64,000 bases of DNA from Xiphydria camelus. Lineage: Eukaryota > Arthropoda > Insecta > Hymenoptera > Xiphydriidae. The notes below the pieces were generated by a model. That model was not told the DNA's origin. It made no database searches and saw only the letters and a list, made by a program, of their open reading frames with translations. Location: assembly GCA_963678675.1 (NCBI GenBank), contig OY783193.1, forward strand, positions 9,720,822-9,784,821, given 5' to 3'. The position numbers and the translations under genes are program-made. Shown here one piece after another: positions 11,513-22,669 of the stretch (positions within the stretch are counted from its first letter, which is position 1; every line of letters begins with the position of its first letter).

Positions 11513-12585
11513 CACCAAGAAAACAGTTTATTTGTAGTTAATAAATGTTTGTTTGAATATGGCGAAAAAAACACTTTATTTTGCGAAATAAGTATTCGTT
11601 AACTATTACAATATTTATTTGGTCCAATTAAATCCATTGAGGTAACCGTTTAATCAGTCAATCCTTTAATAGCTTTTAGGTCCTCATGATATTGTGTCTG
11701 AAATTATTAAAGGAGTGTATAAGCACGATGAACATCACTACGAAGAACGTTGCCACACCAACCAATGCCATGGTGAGATCACCGTGAAAATAGGCTGCAG
11801 TACAGAGTCAAATGTTACGTAGAATAATTCGGCGGACCGAATAATTATTTAAATCTCTAAAAATTAATGAAAATCTCTCAATGAAATTGTACTTAAATCG
11901 AATCCCAAATTAATTTTACACTCTTATCAACGGTAATTGAAGAGTGGAAATTAGAAAGGGCCTAAGTGCCATTTTTCACAGAATTTAGTTTTTGACATAG
12001 AACGGTTCTAAGGACATGTCTTTATGTCTTACAAAAGGTTCTAAGCGCCAATGTTGAAATATTATTTCAACTAAAATATTATTTCATCATTGGCGCTTAG
12101 AACCTTTCATAGGATATAGACATGTCCTTAGAACCTTTCTATGTCAAAAACTGAATTCTGTGAAAAATAGCACTTAGACCCTTTCTAATTTCCACTCTTC
12201 AATTAAGCTACTCGTCCGGGCTACTCGCTCACTAATGAACTTCAAACGTAATCACCGTTTGATTCTATTGATATCCCATTCTATTATCCCATATTGATCA
12301 CCATTCTATCGGCGAAGCGTTTCGTCCCGGAGTCGGCCTGTGGACTCGTCAGTATCCGAGGCCGACTCCAGCCTCTCTGACGCTCTGTGGTCCTCTGTGA
12401 GGGTCAGGCAGTTGCGCTCTTGTCGGACCACTAGCGAGAGCCGAGAGCGGCGCCACATGGTATCGGGCCGCCACAAAATAAACATTTTAATAATTGACAT
12501 ATATTTCCTCGTCTCAACGAAGTATTAATTTCTCCGTATTTGAAATGATATTTACTATAACTATTACTAAACTGTTCTCTCGGTG
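11513..12585. mobile_element. M4 MITE split by about 0.8 kb of inserted sequence
   Basis: Ends CACCAAGAAAACAG and CTGTTCTCTCGGTG are flanked by TA. The left half matches 24642-24898 up to about 11668 and the right half resumes near 12477. The intervening sequence is foreign to the element and includes the 11934-12205 hairpin. The intact family member is about 257 bp. Confidence 0.75.
11934..12205. mobile_element. Full-length hairpin element
   Basis: The left arm (TAATTGAAGAGTGGAAATTA onward, 11934 to about 12060) is repeated inverted at about 12080-12205, ending TAATTTCCACTCTTCAATTA. Only about 20 bp separates the arms, so the whole element can fold into one stem. No open frame. Confidence 0.85.
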
Positions 12586-12587
12586 TA

Positions 12588-13332
12588 TATGTACGTGCAC
12601 GATTTTTTTTCGCATTTTTTAATATCTATGAAAGAATTTCCATTAGAATTTCAATTTCATCGAAGAAATCGAAAGGAACACAACCCCCGCCCATTCTCGC
12701 GCCAACATTTACCCCAATTCGCGCAATCCGACGATCCGCAAAGGTTATCGGTCATCAAAAATAACCTCGCTACGCGTCCGCGACTTGCGAACGGTACCAA
12801 CTCAATTAACGCCATCGCCAACGACAATAAATTGCATTCTCCCGCGCCGTGCGATCATTGAAGACGGCGGAGAGCGAGACGCGCGCGGAGGGTGCAGCGG
12901 TCGCACAATAATGCATACACACGTGGCCGCAGCCGTGTAAAGAGTCGAGTTAAATATAGACACCGTGCTAAGTATATCTTTATTGAGGTTTATGTCGGTT
13001 CAAGCTTCGCGTATACGGGAGAGCGAGCCCCGGCTCCTCCGTCTCGTCACTTTATGGCGTTATGGTCATGCTCTCGCGATGCGTTTATCGCACTCGGCGC
13101 GCTCTTCTTCCGCGAAGACGGGATTATCGTATATATGTATACGTTTAGAAAGGCCATCGCGCCCTTTTACGACCTCTCGTGGAAACGCGCTGCATCGAGA
13201 ACAATTTTTCTGCCCCCCTTCCGCCTTGTTTACAGGACTTTAGACGCGTGAGATTCTTTGTAAATAGAAATTCTGAGCACGGCCACGTTGCGTTGGATCA
13301 CGCTTGGAGGAAACTTCCATTCCTCTTTTCTT
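12588..13332. other. No gene recognised
   Basis: Unique-looking sequence with frames up to about 120 codons on the plus strand and no recognisable domain. Confidence 0.4.
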
Positions 13333-13586
13333 CACTGAAAAAATAACCTGGTCAATTTAACCAAAATCCTGAAGATCATAACCAAACCGTTTGACGAAAT
13401 ATGAAATTTTATTCTGTTTGGTCAAACTAACCATTTTCTGGTTGGAATAACTAGAAATGCAATTAGAATAACTAAACATATAATTAAATTATATGTAATG
13501 ACTAAATATTTGATCCAACTTACTGGTATTTCGGTTAGAATAATTAAACTCGTTTAACCAAATGCATTTAGTTATTTTTCTCAGAG
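13333..13586. mobile_element. CACTGAG-type MITE, interior family M1
   Basis: Starts CACTGAAAAAATAACCTGGT and ends TTAGTTATTTTTCTCAGAG. The interior (GGTCAATTTAACCAAAAT, CATAACCAAACCGTTTG) matches the copies at 44909, 45197 and 60220 and the right half at 28776. Confidence 0.8.
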
Positions 13587-13589
13587 AGT

Positions 13590-14428
13590 GTCGCGATTAA
13601 ATTTCTTCCTGTATACGATTATGCTTACAAAAATGAAAAAGTCGGAATTTTATTTTCCAAATTTCACTGTGCTACGTATAAACAAATTGTCGAATTAGTG
13701 ACACTTGAAGACATTGCTATTAATATACTCGAGCTTCAGTCAAGCGTACTGCGATTTCTTACCATCACGGTCATTCAAAGGAATAATTTCTATCACACGC
13801 ACTAGCTTCCTTGCGGGACTCTTTCCGCACTCCATCGATTGATAACACGTAACGCAACGCGCGGCCCGTTGGAATTAACGCAGGACGACAACTTCCCCCT
13901 GCAATGCCGCATGTTATTTCGCTCCGGCAGCGCGACAGTTACGCATAATATAATAATATATGTAACACGCAACGCGGCATCAACAGTATACCGCGCCGTT
14001 CTCGCCCGACGCAAAAATCGCACTCGCGCGCGCGCGCGCGGTCGCTTCCTGCACGGTTGCACGCGACACGCGTATCTCTGCACGAATAGCAACCGCGCGC
14101 CACCCGCCGCGCGATTTCCCGCTTCCTCGCAGCAGCCGCCTTTCCGTATCGCCGAGACGTTAATTCGCTTGCGGTCTCTGAAAATAGATTCGTTATCGCG
14201 ATAATTCATCGCGTACGAGCGACCCCGCGCCGTTGTCCGGGGCGAGGTGTTAAACCGTGAAACGTATAATTTGTAAGAAGTAAATGCCCCGGCTAACCAC
14301 GGTTATTACGCCCAGTGTTACCCGCTGGGCACCCCGGAACACGTCCGTTTCGCGGCCGCATTATTGACGAACAACGCGAACACACACAACGTCGTACACG
14401 TGTCGGGCATTCATTTTCCTCGTACGGC
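13590..14428. other. No gene recognised
   Basis: AT-rich then strongly CpG-rich, with (CG)n near 14028-14042. Open frames overlap on both strands and have no recognisable domain. Confidence 0.4.
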
Positions 14429-14453
14429 CTCTCTCTCTCTCTCTCTCTCTCTC
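14429..14453. repeat. (CT)n microsatellite
   Basis: About twelve CT units. Frames crossing it give Arg-Glu or Ser-Leu runs and are artefacts. Confidence 0.9.
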
Positions 14454-14834
14454 CCTTGCTCTCCCTGAGCATACGCTCCTCTCCCGGAGCGCGGTACACA
14501 GAGTGCCCACTGTGATGGGTTCAAGAGGCGGAGTAGGGTCCACGTCCGGGAGGCTAGGATCCTCGTTAAAGCGAAACACTGTCCGAAACTTATCGAGACA
14601 TCTGACACATTCTTTCGGTGATGGGACACGAGCCGGGCTCGTTACGTGTGTTTCGTTTCAATTCGTTTGGTTTTGTTCGTTTTGTGATTGCTGTTGTCTT
14701 TCCGCGAGGTGCGTCATCTGACCGTAATAAGGAGAAACCTTACAGGGTACTCCTTACGGATTCGCCAAAATTAGAAGTCGTTTTCTGTGTAGTTTTTATA
14801 CGGACTGACTGGTACCATTAAATTGTACTGTATT

Positions 14835-15015
14835 TACAGTAAAAGAGGTACATATAAGGGTTTCCGGATGTTTCTGCTGTGCTGAAGAACCATTTTTCCT
14901 TAGAAAGTAATATAGATTCTAATGTAAATTATCCCGATTTAATGTTTTCAAAAGAAAAATTACTGTTTTGCACTGTAAAAACACCCGAAAACACTCATGT
15001 GTACCTCTTTTATTA
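14835..15015. mobile_element. Short palindromic element with AAAAGAGGTACA ends
   Basis: GTAAAAGAGGTACATATAAG at the left is answered by GTGTACCTCTTTTATTAC at the right, and GTTTCCGGATGTTT by AAACACCCGAAAAC. AT-rich, non-coding. Boundaries approximate. Confidence 0.6.
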
Positions 15016-15288
15016 CAAGATTTACCCCCAAAAAACATTAAAATGTTAAAAATTGCGCGAAGAACTGTGTAGGACCCTAACAAAACTTAGATTTAATAAA
15101 AATAGAATGCCATTTCTCATTCGAAGAAATATATAATTAAAAAAATTATTGATATACATTGTAGGTGCCAAGCATTCTTATAATCTCTTACAAAAAATTA
15201 CCCTGACAAAAGTTGCATGCCGTATTTGAATACTCCTCCCCCTCTTCCAAGTATTTCACCTAAAAAAGTACTGAGATATCAAAATGTA

Positions 15289-16939
15289 CCCGTGTGGAAA
15301 TGTTCATTGGGCCCCAATTGGGGCCCAATTGGGTTGCCCAATTACTAGTTGGGCGCCGATTGGGCAGCCCAATCAGTGCCCAATTGGGCTTTCGTTGGGC
15401 TTGTAACGCTCCGCCCAACCTATACCCAATTTGGGCCGCCCAATTGGGCCCCAATTGGGCAACCCTATTTATGCCCAATCAACCTGAAATGTTACTTTTA
15501 ATGAATAATAAGATTAATAATGAATAATAAGATTAATAATAATTAATAAGATTTAATATTTTCTCATAAAATGTACAAAAGTAAAATATAAACGTATTCA
15601 AGCGGAACAATGATTGATATAAATCATACGCGCGGGTTTCCTTAGTTTTTCATAGTTTTCTTAGTTATTCCATTGCATCTCCTATTTTTCTGCCACGGCT
15701 TGTTGATGGAGAAGAAAAACCATTGACTCGTCCCGTGCTCGCATGACGCTGAAAACAAAAAATAGAATATCCACAAAGATATATGTCCTTCATAGGCAAT
15801 CAAAGTGAGGTTAGAATGGTCAGATAGAAAGTAACTTATCTGATGGCAATTCTTCTGAGATGCTGCCGTCTCCTTTCCTGCTCTTTATGTACAGGCATCC
15901 AGAGAAAAGTAGCACTGCATCCGTTCACTATCACGATTCACGACTATTAAAAAAAAATACAAACGATTAGCAAACTACACGGAGCGTCTGTCACATTCAC
16001 CACTATTCGCCAGGGCCGTCCCGAAAAAAGGGGACGTTTTCAGCCTCTCTCCAGGGCCGTACTCTTTTCCCGGGACGGCCCTTGCGAATTTCTAAACACA
16101 AAAATAGCCGTAGCGCCTAAACTAAAATAGCTAGAAAAAAAAGTCATAAAGCAAAGATTAGAATGTTATTATCTACAACTTTTATTAAGGTCATTTTGTC
16201 GAAAAAAAAATAATAATAAAATAATAAAAAAGGCTTTTCACACTAAAAAATCACATTACCCTCGTCGATTTGTTTGCGGCATAGGTAAAAATGGATAAGT
16301 GCCTTGGACTAAGTGATTAGGTACCAACTAAACGCTAATACTATATCGTATTACCTGACCCAAATTTCAGTCACTAAAAGTTCGGAATAGATTTCAATTT
16401 TATTTATTCTGTAATAGAAATGGCCAATTTATCATTATATGTATCTTACTCCACTCAATTTGAAAAATGCTGTAAATATTATTAAAAACGCAATTATCAA
16501 AGAATGAAATATATTATATATTTATTACCAATGTCATCATAATAAAGTTAGTAAAGTTTTTGAGGCGATGCTATCAACATTAAAACATAAAAATTATACA
16601 ATATTTCTTGCTAGGGTAGTGATTAGGTACCTTAGTTGGGGCCAGATTGGGGTGCCCAACGTAGCCAAACTAGTACCTTAGTTGGGGCCTGATTGGGCTG
16701 CCCAACGTAGCCCCAACTAAACGCTAATACTACATCGTATCACCTGACCCAAATTCCAGTCACTAAAAGTTCGGAATAAGTTCTAAATGTCCAGATTTAT
16801 TTTTACTTCCGGTACATAAATAAAACAAACAATTGTATCTATTCGATTTATTATATTTTATTCAAATTGGGCCGCCCAATTGGGGCCTAATTTGCGCCCA
16901 ATTACTGATTGGGCCAACTTGGGCAGATTTCCACACGGG
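15289..16939. mobile_element. Non-autonomous DNA transposon with TTGGGC-packed ends
   Basis: Termini CCCGTGTGGAAAT and ATTTCCACACGGG are perfect inverted repeats flanked by TA. Next to both termini (15306-15478 and about 16637-16925) are dense TTGGGC/GCCCAA words in both orientations, about two dozen in all, resembling arrays of transposase-binding sites. The interior is AT-rich without a recognisable transposase. An internal segment near 16311-16395 (CTAAACGCTAATACTA, CACTAAAAGTTCGGAATA) recurs at 16706-16790. A smaller TIR element lies at 16012-16082. The TA duplication suggests the Tc1/mariner or pogo group, but the superfamily is not proven. Confidence 0.8.
16012..16082. mobile_element. 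71-bp nested TIR element
   Basis: AGGGCCGTCCCG at the left and CGGGACGGCCCT at the right are perfect inverted repeats. AGGGCCGT also occurs once more inside. No target duplication is obvious. A very short MITE or a foldback remnant. Confidence 0.6.
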
Positions 16940-16941
16940 TA

Positions 16942-17362
16942 GTGCCAAGTACCTAGTGTTTTCCAGGATAAACGAGATAGGTAGCAAAAGTTACCGAGAA
17001 GAAAGTAACTATACCACCATTATATTAAAAGAAAATGTTTCTCGGCGGACCCGTGCCTTAAGGAATTGTTATCTTTCAGAGATGCGTTATGAATAAGTAT
17101 TGGCGAAAAAACGTCATATCCTGTATGAACCTTCTGAGCGGAAGCCAATATACCTATCTGGAAGCAAACGACTCGATTGATCGATACTAATCGATTCTAG
17201 AAATTTTGATTTTTCATAAAATTCTCTCTAAGCGAATTAAGGAAAGAACAAATGAAAAATAATTATCCTTCGCCATCGAAATCTCCTCGCCACCTCTCCG
17301 ATTTCTCGTATTTACGTATGCAAATATCAAGTGCATCGCGCTTCGTTCCAAGATAGGCAATG
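16942..17362. other. No gene recognised
   Basis: Unique-looking sequence between two transposons. No supported gene. Confidence 0.4.
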
Positions 17363-17855
17363 TAGGGGAGAGTGGGGCAAGATGGGGTAGTGAGGCATGG
17401 TGGGGTACCCTTTGTACTAGCGAAGGCAGTAGTGCGATCTGCCGGGAATAAAGCGAAACCGATGCAACAGATGAAGAAGAAGATATACTGTGCACGCCAG
17501 TCGCTTACAGTTCGTTAAACGAAGCCATTCGGTTTGTTTACGTACTTTTCATGCTTTTGTTCGTGAGTGCTAATTTATTAGATGAGTCTTCAAATAGTGC
17601 TGAGGTAAGTGTGGATTTGTTCTTTCTAAAATCGTATTTACCAGTCGAAAGTATGGGTTTTGTAGATTTATTGTATATTTTGGTAGTTAGTGTTTACTGA
17701 AGTTTAACCTACAATAATTATACAAACATAAAATGGCGTAGGCGGGGCAAGACGAGGCATTTCTTAAGGGGCAAGATGGGATAGTCCCCATCTTGCCCCA
17801 CGTTTTATACGTGCCTCCTAAAATATGCTTTGTTTTTTGTTATAGATTGATCACG

Positions 17856-18251
17856 ATGGTCAGGAAATATGTGCGGAAGACCGAAAGAGGAAAATGGTCC
17901 CCAGAGGCTATGAAATCTGCCATTGATGCGGTTTTGCGAGGTGAAATGGGGTATAAAAAAGCAGCGAATTCCTTCAATGTTCCTCAGTCAACACTCGAAC
18001 GAAGAGTAAAAATGACAAAGCAGCAAGCCAATAGCCCTGTTGAAATACCGGCAATATCTATCAATGGAACTGTGTACTTTAACCAACCGAATCCAATTTT
18101 AGTACAAAAATTAGGACCAAAAAAAACAACTTTTTCAACTGAAGAAGAACATTTATTAGTTAGATACGTGTTAAAAATGGAGAAAATGTTGTTTGGCTTA
18201 ACGCCGTATGACTTAAGAGTTTTAGCTTACCAAAGAAAGCTGAAGCCTTAG
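17856..18251 (+). pseudogene. Pogo-like transposase, N-terminal psq HTH domain
   Basis: The ATG at 17856 follows a pyrimidine-rich TTGTTATAG, a likely intron acceptor in the 5' leader. I chose it because the domain starts here; the same frame is open upstream from 17793. Residues about 8-55 read as a pipsqueak/psq-type helix-turn-helix (KWSPEAMKSAIDAV, GYKKAANSFNVPQSTL, ERRVK), the DNA-binding module of pogo transposases. After residue about 95 comes the second conserved block (FSTEEEHLLVRYVLKMEK, LTPYDLRVLAYQ). The frame stops at 18251, where normal family members continue into the DDE domain. A different frame is open from about 18226 toward the nested insertion, marking an internal deletion junction. 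The product could at most bind DNA. Confidence 0.88.
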
Positions 18252-18268
18252 TTTTAGCTGAATGTATA

Positions 18269-20318
18269 CAGTGTGTCCGTAAAGTCCCGCAACTTGCAGT
18301 TATTTCGAGAACGGAATACTTTTTCAAAAAACGCCCTGACACGTCAACTTTTTTATTTTCCTAGCAATGTTTTGGCCTAGGTAGTTTTTCCAAAACTTGC
18401 CGCATGAAGGCGCCACGATCGATGTTATTTTTTTCTTAAATTGCAACACCTATTTTTTATTGTATTTTTGGGTAGCCACTGTTATCCTGAGTACAACGGT
18501 GTGTCATGTGTGGGGGGTTACATGAGAAAATTTTTGAGAAAATGCAGGTTTATTATGACGAAGTAGGTTTTCGTATTTTGGCAAACTTGACTCGCTGCGA
18601 CCGCTGAAAGAAAAAAGTAATGAAGAAAAGTTGATAAGAGTAACCAATTAGAGCAGTTGCTCGAAGTGGCCATCGTGAACTGCTTGGCAGTGGGCCATTC
18701 TCTCCACAAACGGGCGCTGTACGTTCGCTAGTGCCGCTGGAGTGATCGTCTGGATCTCGACTCGAATGCGATGTCTCAGGTCTTCCAAATTTTGAGGCCT
18801 GTTTACATAAACGCGGCTTTTAAGATGTCCCCATAAAAAAAAGCGCTGGCCATTCGATTTGACCCCTTCGACCTATCCAGCGATTGGGGAACAGCTGATT
18901 TAAATAATCTCTCACTAGCAACGCATAGTGCAGTAGTGCCCCGTCTTGCTGGAACCAGATCTGAGGATCAATTCCACCTGGCTGTGGCGCTGGAAATCTT
19001 TGAACGAGAGCAGGGACTACCTCATTTTGCAATAGTTCAAGATAACGTTGTCCAGTCAGATTACCCTCAATAAAAAAACGGCCCTATAATTGTATTTCTT
19101 ACAATGCCCGCCCAAACATTGACTTCTTCTGGATGTTGGGTATGTGCTTCCTCCACCCAGTGAGGATTTTGATCCGACCAATATCGACAGTTGTGTCGGT
19201 TTACCGTGCCATTCAATGTAAAAGAGGCCTCGTCAGAAAAAAGAATGTTGCCAGCAAAATTCGTATGTGGATTATTACAAAGTTCTTATATTATTTCGCA
19301 AAATTCAATTCGCCGATCGAAGTCGTCGTCTGACAACTCCTGAACTAATTTTACCTTGTAAGGGTGAAATTTGTTTTTACGGAGAACCTTATGCACTGAC
19401 GTTTTACTTATGCGCAGATCCCTGCCCGTTTGACGACATGACGACTGAGGGCTATCCTGAACTGCCAGTAAGACGTTCAGCTGATCATCCTCGGACAAAG
19501 ATGGTCGGCCTGATCTTGGCAAGTCTTTCACATGACCAGAAGCCTCAAATTTTTGCAGTAGCCTGCCTACTGTAGATTTTGATATTAGCCTATCAGGATG
19601 CGTTTCATTAAACAATGTGCAAACTTGGTCATAGGTTCTTCTTCGATCACCGTAACCGACTATCATTAGAATCTGAATCCGATCAGTCTCGCTGAGAAAA
19701 TTAGCCATATCGAAAGGTTTGACAAAGTACAAGACTACCAGAGAGTCTTCAAAAAGACTGATTTACCGAGTTTCAATGAAACTCGAAAAAAAAGCGATAA
19801 GCTGAACAAAGCAGAAAGCAAAAAGCGCAATAAGTACGAGAGAGCAGGTATTAGGCAGTCCAATCTCATTGAGAGTTGAGAAAACAATGCGAGTCAAAAC
19901 CGCAATAAGGCACTGAATCCTTATGAAAGCCAACGGCGCATGCGCGCTCCTCCAAATAAGCAGAGATGGCCCTCCCCCTTCTTTTACAGCGGTCGCAGCG
20001 ATTCAAGTTTGCATGAAAACCTACTTCGTCATAATAAACCTGCATTTTCTCAAAAATTTTCTCATGTAACCCCCCACACGTGGCATACCGCTGTACTCAG
20101 GACAACAGTGGCTACCCAGAAATGCAATAAAAAATAGGTGTTGCAATTTAAGAAAAAAATAACATCGATCGTGGCGCCTTCATGCGGCAAGTTTTGGAAA
20201 AACTACCTAGGCCAAAACATTGCTAGGAAAATAAAAAAGTTGACGTGTCAGGGCGTTTTTTGAAAAAATATTCCGTTCTCGAAATAACTGCAAGTTGCGG
20301 GACTTTACGGACACACTG
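18269..20318 (-). mobile_element. IS630/Tc1-mariner-type transposon nested in the pogo element
   Basis: Ends CAGTGTGTCCGTAAAGTCCC and GGGACTTTACGGACACACTG are inverted repeats flanked by TA. The inverted repeats are unusually long, about 330-340 bp (18269 to about 18608 and about 19986 to 20318), with scattered differences between the two arms. The minus strand carries a decayed transposase at 18648-19708. Total length is 2050 bp. Ignoring this element and one TA leaves the pogo reading frame continuous, so the host site was still coding-like when it inserted. Confidence 0.92.
18648..19708 (-). pseudogene. IS630/Tc1-mariner-type DDE transposase, decayed
   Basis: I chose the ATG at 19708 (MANFLSETDRIQILMIVGYG); the same frame also opens at 19732. 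Residues about 8-65 form an HTH of the DUF4817 kind (YGDRRRTYDQVCTLFNE, STVGRLLQKFEASG), followed by a second HTH (RDLRISKTSVHKVLRK). A TAA interrupts the frame after FCEII near 19286. Coding resumes with FSDEASF (first catalytic Asp) and later WFQQDGA (second Asp). A one-base shift lies in a T run near 19075. A deletion with a further shift near 18840 removes the segment between EWP and FLWGHLK, where the third catalytic Asp belongs. The C-terminus ends at TAA 18648-18650. It is inactive. Confidence 0.9.
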
Positions 20319-20710
20319 TATACTGTGGATACTTGTACTCTCAATCATCTGAGGGATGGATTCGATGCTTGAAATGCCAACGATGGGCGCACTGTTCTTG
20401 TGCAGGAGAAGATGATGAAGATGACGAAGCACATCATTTGTGTGATTTTTGCAAAAACTAGCCTATCCCATCATACCCCCATATGTACCCTATCTAGCCC
20501 CGTTAGGTGGGGCAAGATGAAGTGTTCGACATAATTTCCAGAATGTTTTTTTTTGGTTGAGTAAACTGATGATTTTATATATTTTTATTTTAAATAGTTG
20601 CTGAATAGCATATGAATAAACGTTACTTTGATGATACAGTTTTAGCGGTTTTTCTTTTAGTAATTAGCTCAGAAGTGCTTTGGTACCCCGTCTTGCCCCA
20701 CTCTCCCCTA

Positions 20711-21220
20711 TCGGATATATAATAAATACGCGTGTACGCTTCCCACACGGGTGTACCTATGCACTCTCGCTCCTTGGAATTATATCCTCATTATCGATTA
20801 ATGATTTATTTGAAGAACCCTTAACGACCTGGCAGCGGAGTCGCGCCCTCCCGCTTGGGCAACGAAGGAACAAAGCAGCCACGTTTGTTAAACCGGCGCA
20901 CAATATCGCTCCCACAAATAATCATCGGCCGGTAATGTTATGAATGGTCGCCGCACGCCGCGTGTTTTACGCTCGTGGGTAAGTCGACCGGACTGCGTGT
21001 CGTTACAACGACCGCAGGGCCGACGGTGTCCCCTCAAAGACCCTGAATAAACGTATGAAAAAGTTGGGGTTGATAATAAGAACGATGGACGTTTCAATTT
21101 TGTGGTCCGTTGGAAATTGAAAGCCTCGGATTTGTGAAGTTATTTCTCAGTGAGCGTTTGTTTGTGAGAAATAAATTAAACTAATGGTTATTTTTGTGCG
21201 CGAATATTTTTGGGTTACGT
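20711..21220. other. No gene recognised
   Basis: Unique-looking sequence with short frames only. Confidence 0.4.
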
Positions 21221-21222
21221 TA

Positions 21223-21442
21223 CACGCAGAAAAAATGTAGTCGATATGGTTAAATCGGTGGTTACGGATGGGGGAATGCAGATTAAGTTACTAGGACTAA
21301 TAATTGGCTTGAATGGACTACAGCATATTTCCTTCAAATAGCCGTTAATCATTATAATCAAATTTATTAGTCGAAGAAACTAGTTTTGCATTCCCCCATC
21401 CGCAAACGTCGATTTAATTGAATATACCATTTGTTCTCAGTG
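21223..21442. mobile_element. CACTGAG-type MITE, interior family M3
   Basis: Starts CACGCAGAAAAAATGTAGTC and ends CCATTTGTTCTCAGTG between TA sites. Diagnostic inner arms are GGATGGGGGAATGCA and TGCATTCCCCCATCC. Related copies are at 39641-40228 and 43287-43511. Confidence 0.85.
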
Positions 21443-21455
21443 TAGAGCGACCTCA

Positions 21456-21715
21456 CACTGAGAAAAATAATTTCTGGTGCCAAAAAAATGTTTCCATCAA
21501 TCAGGAACGTGAAATCATTCCCGTATCAAGCCATGGTTTTCTTCGCGCAAGAGAATATTTGTCAGACTCTCGAGTAATTTTTTTTTTCGCGCAAGAATTT
21601 CTCGTCCCAACGGAGGCATTCTTGAATCAAGAATCCACATTTTTTAATATTTGTAAGAAGCTATGTTCTTGGTTGAAGAAATTTCTGTCGACATTAGTCA
21701 TTATTTCTCTCAGTG
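21456..21715. mobile_element. CACTGAG-type MITE, interior family M2
   Basis: CACTGAGAAAAATAATTTCT and GTCATTATTTCTCTCAGTG are inverted ends. The interior matches 6484-6775. It lies only 13 bp from the M3 element to its left. Confidence 0.85.
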
Positions 21716-22440
21716 TTTGATCGAGCGGTATGAACAGCTATAAATCATCCCCCGAGATATGCAGTAGCGAGAGATATTTGTTTATCGGCCATCGCCGGAA
21801 TACTCGCGAATCGCGCATTTCAACAAAGGTAACAATACAAAAGATCGATATCGAAGAGAGCACATAACGGCGCCCGACCTTCGCCTCTTATCCGCGCTTG
21901 ATCGAACCCGCAGCGGCGCATCCGTGAAAGTCACTCGCGCTCACCCTCGCTCGAGCCGATCCTGAAATAACATTTCTGCATCTGCATTCGCGCGTATGCC
22001 ACAAGCGCGAGCGCGGAGCTCGGTAAAGCTATTTTAAGATCCCTCTCCGATGTGCACCGCGCCGGTGGTGTCCCTGACCTTGTCGTGATGGTGGCAACGC
22101 TCCGACAGCGTCGAGACGCTCGCACGACGACGACGACGACGACGACAACGACGACGGCGGTACTCGCTGGTGATCCCACTGCAGCGAGAGGTCCAAAAGA
22201 CGCTAAGTGACGCGGCGAGTGACGTTTCATTAACACCCCGCCACTGCTAGACGGAGAGAGTAGGTAATGCCTACTCTCTCTACTCGGGAGTAGACGGCCA
22301 GACGGGGAAAGGATGTGCTCAATAGGCCTCAATAACGCGGCAGAGATGCCAATGAACCCCCTTTGCAGTCTGCGCGACGGACACTCTTGAAGAGTCATTC
22401 TTAGAGGGGAAGAGAGGGAGAGAGAAAGAGTGAGGGAGGA
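21716..22440. other. No gene recognised; short (ACG)n tract
   Basis: CpG-rich sequence with an (ACG)n run near 22122-22156 that creates Val or Arg/Thr runs in translation. No supported gene. Confidence 0.45.
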
Positions 22441-22442
22441 AG

Positions 22443-22569
<127 letters not shown>

Positions 22570-22669
22570 TTCTTGCTCACCTCCGGCTGAACACCTTCGC
22601 GTCGAGACTTCCAGTTAAGTTGCCTTCTAACGACGGTATGTGGCCCTCGAACGTCCACCACCCACTTCT

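Larger units (their letters stand above)
18226..20461 (+). pseudogene. Pogo-like C-terminal PHD-like zinc finger, split by insertion
   Basis: From about 18226 to 18266, and again from 20321 to the TAG at 20459-20461, one frame continues across the nested element if that element and one TA are ignored. It gives a Cys-x2-Cys near the insertion point, then WIRCLKCQRWAHCSC, an acidic stretch, and HHLCDFC before the stop. The C-x2-C, C-x2-C-x4-H-x2-C, C-x2-C spacing is the PHD-like finger found at the C-terminus of many insect pogo/jerky-like transposases. The insertion therefore hit between coding blocks of an element that had already lost its DDE region or lost it later. Confidence 0.8.
17365..20708 (+). 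mobile_element. Pogo-like transposon, internally deleted and interrupted
   Basis: Termini GGGGAGAGTGGGGCAAGA and TCTTGCCCCACTCTCCCC are near-perfect inverted repeats flanked by TA. The word GGGGCAAGA recurs subterminally near 17741, 17769 and 20507 and inverted near 17789, like transposase-binding sites. The plus strand encodes a psq-type helix-turn-helix protein at 17856-18251 and, after the nested element, a Cys/His-rich C-terminus ending at 20461. The central DDE/CENP-B region expected between them is absent. Without the 2050-bp nested element at 18269-20318 it would be about 1.3 kb. It is probably non-autonomous. Confidence 0.9.
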
